Below, piece after piece: positions 8,525 through 14,000 of a stretch of DNA of 14,000 nt. The notes beneath the pieces are model-generated. The model made no database searches. It was not told where the DNA came from and saw only the letters and a list, made by a program, of their open reading frames with translations. Numbering within the stretch: the first letter of the stretch is position 1; the number at the start of each line of letters is the position of its first letter. The stretch is taken from NCBI GenBank assembly GCA_016946835.1, contig JACVTC010000026.1, positions 126,001-140,000 on the forward strand, given 5' to 3'. The stretch is from Neocallimastix lanati (nom. inval.) (taxonomy: Eukaryota; Neocallimastigomycota; Neocallimastigomycetes; Neocallimastigales; Neocallimastigaceae). The translations under genes were made by a program, and so were the position numbers.

Positions 8525-9855
8525 ATAAAAAAAATAAAAATATAAATAATAAAAAAAAAAAAAATATTATGAGATAAGACAAAAATAAAATAATTAAAAA
8601 AAAAAAGATTAAGTAATAAAAATACCAATATAATTTCTATTTTGTTATATATATATTTTTAATGTTATTGCATATTGATAGCTATTTTATTTAATTTTTA
8701 AACTTTTTTTATTATGCAGAGTAAAATTAAAATAATTTATCTAATAATATAATTTTTTGATTTTATTATTATATTTTAGTATTACATAAAATTTTAAATA
8801 CTTTTTCTATAAAAAATTTTAAATAATATCATAACTTAAAACAAAAATGTATCATTACATATACCATAAAAGAGAGAAAAATTAATAAAAAAGAATGAAT
8901 TTTTTTTTTTTTTTGTTTTTAAAAAATATATTATATTATTAAAAATATATATATTTTTTAATAATAATAAATTTACTACTTATTAGTAATACTAATATAT
9001 ATTTTGATAATAATAAAATTTATATATGAACTTTGAACATATTATATATATATAATTTTTACTATTGATTAATCAGAAATATTTGATTAATTGGTAAATA
9101 ATAAAATATTAATATTTAAAATTTATAACAAGTTTTTTTTTTATATTTTTGGTAATATTAAGATTACATTTTATTTTATTTTAAAGTTTTTACTTTTTAC
9201 ATATATTTATATTTATGTTTATAATAAATTTTAAAAATTATCCATTTTAATATGTATTTATGGATATATATTTTAACTTTGTTTCTAAATATTAATAATT
9301 TTTAAATATCATGTTAATTATAAAATAATATCTTAACTTAAACCAAAATGTAATATTATAAAAGTATATTTTTTCAAAATGTTATATTTATAATATATAT
9401 CAAAGGTTCTTTTTGTTATTTTATTAAATAATATGTTTGTTCTTATGTAGAAATTTTTATATATAAAAAGAAATATAAAAATAATAATAATAATAATAAT
9501 TAAATAAAAATGTTAGTAAATACATAAAATTTTAATATATTTAAAATTTTATTACAAATACGTATCATATTATTAATGTACCATACAATTTAATGGAATA
9601 TTTTTTTAAGTATATTTAAAAATATATATTTTATATATAATATTAATTTACATATATATATTAAATTTTAATAATTTTCGATTTATTTTTTTATTTTTTT
9701 ATTTTTTTTGATTATTCATTTTATATTCAAACCAAAATAAATTATTTTTATAATAAAAAAAAATAAGGAAAAAAATTTTTAAGCTCTTAAAAAAAAATAA
9801 TAATAGATAAAAATTGATAATGATTTAATAAATATTGAATGAATCAAAAATTAAG

Positions 9856-9884
<29 letters not shown>
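9856..9884 (+). repeat. Run of 29 A in the MIS12 leader/promoter
   Basis: This homopolymer lies 36 nt before the MIS12 ATG at 9921. Shorter T runs lie just upstream of the RhoGAP ATG as well (read as A on the coding strand). Such dA:dT tracts commonly exclude nucleosomes at promoters. That role here is inference. Confidence 0.8.
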
Positions 9885-9886
<2 letters not shown>

Positions 9887-9920
9887 AAATATACCATTAG
9901 TTAAAATAATTAATTAATAA

Positions 9921-10386
9921 ATGTCAAAGAAAGCACCAACGAAGAAAAAAAGAGAAATATTTCCCTTAGACTTTATTACAGAATTATTCGGATTATCACC
10001 AACTGAATTTTTAGATGAAATATTCGATTCAGCAAATATAGTTTCAACAAGTGTTACTGACGCTATTCAAGAATATTTAGATACTGAATACAATAAAAAA
10101 TATGGAGATAAATATAAGGATGAAATTGAAACAGTAAATTTTCATTATTTTTTATATAAATAAATAAATTTTATACTTTTTTTTTCCTCTTTTTAAAAAT
10201 ATAAAGAAAAATAATTGGTAATGATGACAATTATAACAAATATACCAATTATAATGACATTCTTAATATTTTCTTACTATATTTATATGATTTATATAAT
10301 GAAAATGAATAAATTAATGAATAATTTTATAATTAAAAATGTTTTTATTTTATATATATAATATATAAAATTTTAATCTTTGAATT

Positions 10387-10417
<31 letters not shown>

Positions 10418-11683
10418 TTAATATTACTTCTATTAGATAATTAATATAATTATAATAATTATTATTATTATTATAATTTTAATTATTATTATTATTATTG
10501 ATATTAAACAAAAATTTCACATATATAAATATTAATTAAATTATCTATTTGTTTATATTATTGCATTAAATAGGGCATTTGTAAATTAGAAAATCTTTAT
10601 CAAGATGCAATAGATCAAAGTACTGATGTTTTACAACTTTATTTCATAAATAATTGTTTGTCAATACCGAATGATATATCAGAAATTGAACTACATTTAC
10701 CCTATGAAAAAGTATTATTTTTTTTATTATTACAATACAATATATTAATACAATTTTAAAATTTTCAGGAATTTTTTTTAGAAATATTAAATTTTATATT
10801 TTAATTTTGATATATATATGTATATATATAGGATTTGGATTTTAGTATCAATGATAATGATGAAATGAAAATTGATAATGAAATTAAGAAAATAAAAGAG
10901 ATGATAATTGCTGTAAATGTTTAAATTTATATACATATATATTAATTTATTAATTTTTATTTTTAAATGAGGTCAAAGTAATATTTATTTACGCATTAAA
11001 TTATTTATTTTTATTATTTATTTTTAAAAGAAAAAGTATGTTAATACATTAGCAAAAAATGCAATTAATCAGGAAAAGGAAAAAGTTGAAAAATTAAAGG
11101 AAATCAAAAATGAAATTGATAAATTAAGAATGACTGAAAAGCAAAGTCAAGGTTATTATAATATAATATTAGTATACAAAGTTGAAAATCATATTTATAT
11201 TTAATGGAATTTTTTTTTTTTTATATTTTTTCTATCTTTATTATTATTATTAGTATACCCATTACATGAATCTTTATCATTTTTAGTAAAGAATGCCAGT
11301 GAATTAGAATTATTAATGGAACGAACTAAAAAAGAATATAAAGATGTGTCATTTGATGACATGTACTCTGAAGAAAGAAAGCGTGCAAAATATATTAATA
11401 ATTCTATTATATCACAATTAAATTTCTATAATCAAACAATGAATTCATCCCAATCACAATTTAATGATAGTAGTAGTAATATAACATCCAATACCTCCTC
11501 AGATAATAATCGTCTAAAAAGAAGTGAAGATTACTTGACTTCTGATGAAAATAAGAAATATACTGAAGAATATAGAGTATTAACAAGTATTACTACAAAA
11601 GAAAATGCACAGGTAAATCAAAAAAAAAAAATATATATATATATATATTATATATATATATATTTCATTTATTGTAGTCCTGA
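9921..11683 (+). CDS. MIS12: MIS12 homologue (kinetochore Mis12/Mtw1 complex subunit), 6 exons, about 305 aa
   Basis: Exons: 9921-10133, 10574-10711, 10832-10912, 11031-11151, 11254-11612 and a proposed last exon 11678-11683 (TCC TGA). All are GT-AG with consistent frame. Residues 1-13 are basic (MSKKAPTKKKREI). The Mis12 signature follows: ELFGLSPTEFLDEIFDSANI (21-40), a helical segment, then GICKLENLYQDAIDQSTDVLQLYFINNCLSIP (72-103), which matches the family pattern G-x-x-x-LE-x-L-x-x-x-x-D...x-x-LY-x-x-N-x-x-x-IP. A coiled-coil-like Lys/Glu region lies at about 125-184. Then comes SLSFLVKNASELELLMERTKKEY, as in the C-terminal part of MIS12. A Ser/Asn-rich, charged tail of about 90 residues follows, longer than in the human protein. 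MIS12 links inner centromere chromatin to the Ndc80 complex and KNL1. The 3' end is uncertain: without the last intron the frame runs to TAA at 11685-11687. Confidence 0.88.
10211..10252. repeat. 10-bp inverted repeat in MIS12 intron 1
   Basis: The arms ataattggta (10211-10220) and taccaattat (10243-10252) are exact reverse complements, 22 nt apart. They lie inside the 440-nt first intron (10134-10573), the longest intron in the window. Confidence 0.75.
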
Positions 11684-11687
11684 TTAA

Positions 11688-11750
11688 ATTTATAAATCAT
11701 AGAATAATAAATTTATATTTTTTATTAATAAAATTATCTATTAAAAAAAT

Positions 11751-11788
<38 letters not shown>

Positions 11789-12725
11789 TTATTAACATAA
11801 TTAAATTATTTTAAATGTATATTGATTTTTATTCGACATAATAATTATATATGCATATAATATTTCATGGATGATGATGGACGATACTTTATAATTATTA
11901 GTGGGTTTTGGATAATTTATTGAATGCTGATGTTAATTAACAATAATCTAATATAAAGACTAAGGGAGGAAAAAGTAAAAAAAAAAAAAAAAAAAAAATT
12001 GTTAATAAAATCATTAATTTTTTTTTTTATTTATTTTTATTTTTTTGTTCTATCAATATTTACTTAATAATTTAAAGGAAAACTAAGCAAAACTAAGCAG
12101 AATTAATATTTATTAAATTCTTAAATATATTTATATTTATACATCTATATATATATACAAAATTTAAACGGTTTTTTTTAAAAACCATCATTAGAAAAGA
12201 AAAAGCTTTAAAAAAAAAAAAAAAAAAAAGATAAACTAATTAACTAACACTAATAAACTATTTTATCTATATTAATTACATTTAATTTATTATTTATCGT
12301 GCCTTTCATAATATAAATAAATATATATATTATATAATGATATATATATATATATATTTTTTACATTTTTTTTACAATATTTTTTAAAAAAAAATTTTTT
12401 TTATTTTTATTTTTATTTTTATTTTTTTTTTTATTTTTTTTTATTTTTTTTTTTTTTCATTAATGTCAATTAACCTTTTTTATTTAGTTTTAAATAAATA
12501 AATTTAATAAATAAATGAATAAAAATTAAATGAATAAATATTAAAAAATAAAAAATAAAAATAAAAATAAAAAAAAAAAAAAAAAATAAAAAAAGTTTTA
12601 TATATTATTATTATTATTAATTTTTATTTTTAATTTATGTATAATAAATTCATTAATGACAATAATGATTTTTATTGTTGATAGTTTAAAATAATAAAAA
12701 AAATAAAAAAATAAAAAAATCTTTT

Positions 12726-12761
<36 letters not shown>

Positions 12762-13281
12762 AAAAAAATGAAAAAAAAAAAAAAAAAAAATGAAAATGAA
12801 ATTGAAAATTAAATATTATTCTATAATATATATAATATTATAATATTATATATTTTATTATTATTGTTGTTATTATAGTTATTATAGTTGTAATTATAAT
12901 GATTATAATTCAATTAGCCTTAGTATTATTATCATTATTATCATTATAATGAATTAGTATGAATGATATACATTTTAAAATAGGATGATGATGATGATGA
13001 TATAGAAATATATAGTATTATATAATAATTTATTAAAATAAATATAGGTAATGATCATCACCATAAAATAATAATAATAATTGTAAAAAAAAAAAAAATT
13101 CCCTTTCACCCAATACATTATATTATATTATAAAATAAATAATGTATATTTTATATTATATTATATTATATTATATTATATATATTGAATATTGTATATT
13201 GTATATTGTATATTGTATATTTATATATATATTCCAAAAAAAAAAAAAAGGATATTTAAAAAAAAAATTTTTTTTTTTTAT
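11688..13281. other. Intergenic region between convergent MIS12 and the Asn-rich ORF
   Basis: About 1.6 kb with no supportable gene. It is dominated by long A and T runs (for example 11757-11783, 12731-12759 and 12771-12790), A/T patchworks, a 10-bp tandem pair aaaactaagc at 12079-12098, a short GAT run near 12984-13001, and the pentamer/heptamer arrays at 13151-13218. A stretch at about 11864-11965 is less AT-rich than the rest, but I find no reading frame in it. Confidence 0.75.
13151..13218. repeat. Adjacent short tandem arrays: ttata x6 and attgtat x4
   Basis: The pentamer ttata repeats six times at 13151-13180. The heptamer attgtat repeats four times at 13191-13218, with one degenerate copy (attgaat) at 13184-13190 between the two arrays. 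They sit downstream of the stop codon of the Asn-rich ORF. Confidence 0.9.
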
Positions 13282-13629
13282 TTATTTATTTACTGTTTTA
13301 ACCGCTTCTAATAATAAATACATAGGATTATTTGATTTAAATGAATTTTGATTCATCGGTGGTGGTAATTTAGGTGATTTTGAAGGGTTTTCAAGGATGA
13401 ACGATTCATTTTTTATATTTTGATAGTTTAGGATTGATTTTTTTATATTCTTTAGGGCTGGTATAAAATTTGATGGAGGAGGAGGAGGAGAAGGAGGAGA
13501 AGGATTAGCGATGACGACAGAAGAAATATTTTTAGAAGGTAAAGATAGAAATGTTAATTCATTTGAATTTAATGAAGTTGGCGCTTTGGAACCAATATTA
13601 TCCCATTTGGTTTTACTTTTATTATTATA

Positions 13630-13727
<98 letters not shown>

Positions 13728-13963
13728 GATTATTATTATTATTAGTAGTAATAGCAGGAGTAGTTTTGGTATTGTTATTGGTATTAGTATTATTATTGGT
13801 ATTAGTATTAGTATTATTATTGGTATTAGTATTAGTATTATTATTAGTATTAGTAATAGTATTAATATTGGTATTGGTATTAGTATTAGTATTAGTACTG
13901 GTACTATTTATAGTATTATCACAATTATTTATTTTCTCTTTCATTTTATTGTTATTATTAGTA

Positions 13964-14000
<37 letters not shown>
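13282..14000 (-). CDS. Asn/Thr-rich low-complexity protein with proline-rich tail, open at the 5' end
   Basis: This frame is open from the right edge to TAA at 13282-13284. A Met codon lies at 13942-13944, but the frame stays open upstream as more AAT codons with no stop, so the real start may be outside the window. From that Met there are 220 residues: an (NT)n/NNN region with an 8-residue periodicity (TNTNTNNN), a run of 32 consecutive Asn, then a non-repetitive tail of about 115 residues. The tail includes KTKWDNIGSKAPTS, PSPPSPPPPPS, SPKLPPP and the end NNPMYLLLEAVKTVNK. The tail is clearly less AT-rich than the flanks and of ordinary protein composition, which is why I call it coding. 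No known domain is recognised. Proline-rich segments could bind SH3, WW or profilin-type partners, which is inference. Confidence 0.65.
13630..13725 (-). repeat. Run of 32 AAT codons (poly-Asn) in the right-edge ORF
   Basis: A pure trinucleotide run, read on the minus strand as 32 AAT codons, is bounded by an Arg codon (13726-13728) and a Tyr codon (13627-13629). All codons are identical, so recent repeat expansion is more likely than selection on the amino acid. Poly-Asn is usual in very AT-rich genomes. Confidence 0.93.

Larger units (their letters stand above)
8166..9920. other. Divergent upstream region shared by the RhoGAP and MIS12 genes
   Basis: This gene-free stretch of 1755 nt holds both promoters. 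It contains the inverted repeat at 8207-8240, the 78-bp tandem duplication, a roughly 30-bp motif present at about 8819-8850 and again at 9321-9352, a TGATTAATCA palindrome at 9066-9075 with a second TTGATTAAT at 9083-9091, and a run of 29 A at 9856-9884 just before the MIS12 start. No ORF with protein-like composition is visible on either strand. Confidence 0.75.

Noticed and set aside
10201-10222. Possible extra 11-nt exon (AAAG | aaaaataattg | GTAATG) in MIS12 intron 1
   Set aside because: Including it shifts the frame and meets a stop in the next exon. Direct joining of 10133 to 10574 preserves the conserved Mis12 motif.
12360-12800. Possible transposon end or reverse-transcribed poly(A) tails
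   Set aside because: Only A and T homopolymers are seen, with no terminal repeats, target duplications or reverse-transcriptase-like sequence nearby.
13142-13351. 69-codon + strand ORF
   Set aside because: It is built from the TTATA and ATTGTAT arrays and the antisense of the Asn-rich ORF's C-terminus.
13551-13745. Poly-Tyr ORF on the + strand
   Set aside because: It is the antisense reading of the AAT codon run. The minus-strand frame has the longer, compositionally normal tail.
13630-13900. CRISPR-like or satellite array at the right edge
   Set aside because: There are no spaced, unique spacers. It is a trinucleotide run and Asn/Thr codon repeats within an open frame.

Overview
This is a eukaryotic nuclear window of extreme AT content. 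Non-coding stretches are almost pure A+T with homopolymers of up to 42 A, and protein-coding exons are visibly less AT-rich. I assembled four genes from exon fragments joined at GT-AG introns, plus one Asn-rich ORF at the right edge. The four genes carry 24 introns, many with a GTAAAT donor. The intron density and an F-BAR + RhoGAP protein resembling fungal Rgd1 suggest an anaerobic gut fungus (Neocallimastigomycota). Dense introns argue against Dictyostelium, the other familiar AT-rich, poly-Asn genome, but I cannot exclude a dictyostelid or another AT-rich protist.

Layout, left to right. (1) 1-933, + strand: the 3' part of a Ras guanine-nucleotide exchange factor (Cdc25-homology domain), cut by the left edge. 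(2) 1985-3521, - strand: a complete CCDC124 homologue of 238 aa in 5 exons. (3) 4570-8165, - strand: a complete F-BAR + RhoGAP protein of 690 aa in 12 exons. (4) 9921-11683, + strand: a homologue of the kinetochore protein MIS12, about 305 aa in 6 exons. (5) 13282-14000, - strand: an Asn/Thr-rich ORF with a proline-rich tail, open to the right edge.

Genes 1 and 2 converge, 2 and 3 are in tandem, 3 and 4 diverge from a 1.75 kb shared upstream region, and 4 and 5 converge. They do not form one pathway. Two concern small-GTPase control (RasGEF, RhoGAP), one ribosomes (CCDC124) and one chromosome segregation (MIS12). I found no tRNA, rRNA, CRISPR array, intact transposon or operon-like system.

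The most striking observation is in the RasGEF. The conserved motif around PCIPYIGVYLTD can only be read in frame if a 2-nucleotide micro-exon (403-404) and a 12-nucleotide exon (552-563) are both spliced in. Also notable are a two-codon (Ser-stop) last exon in MIS12 overlapping a read-through alternative, a 78-bp tandem duplication upstream of the RhoGAP gene, and several perfect 10-12 bp hairpins in introns and intergenic DNA.
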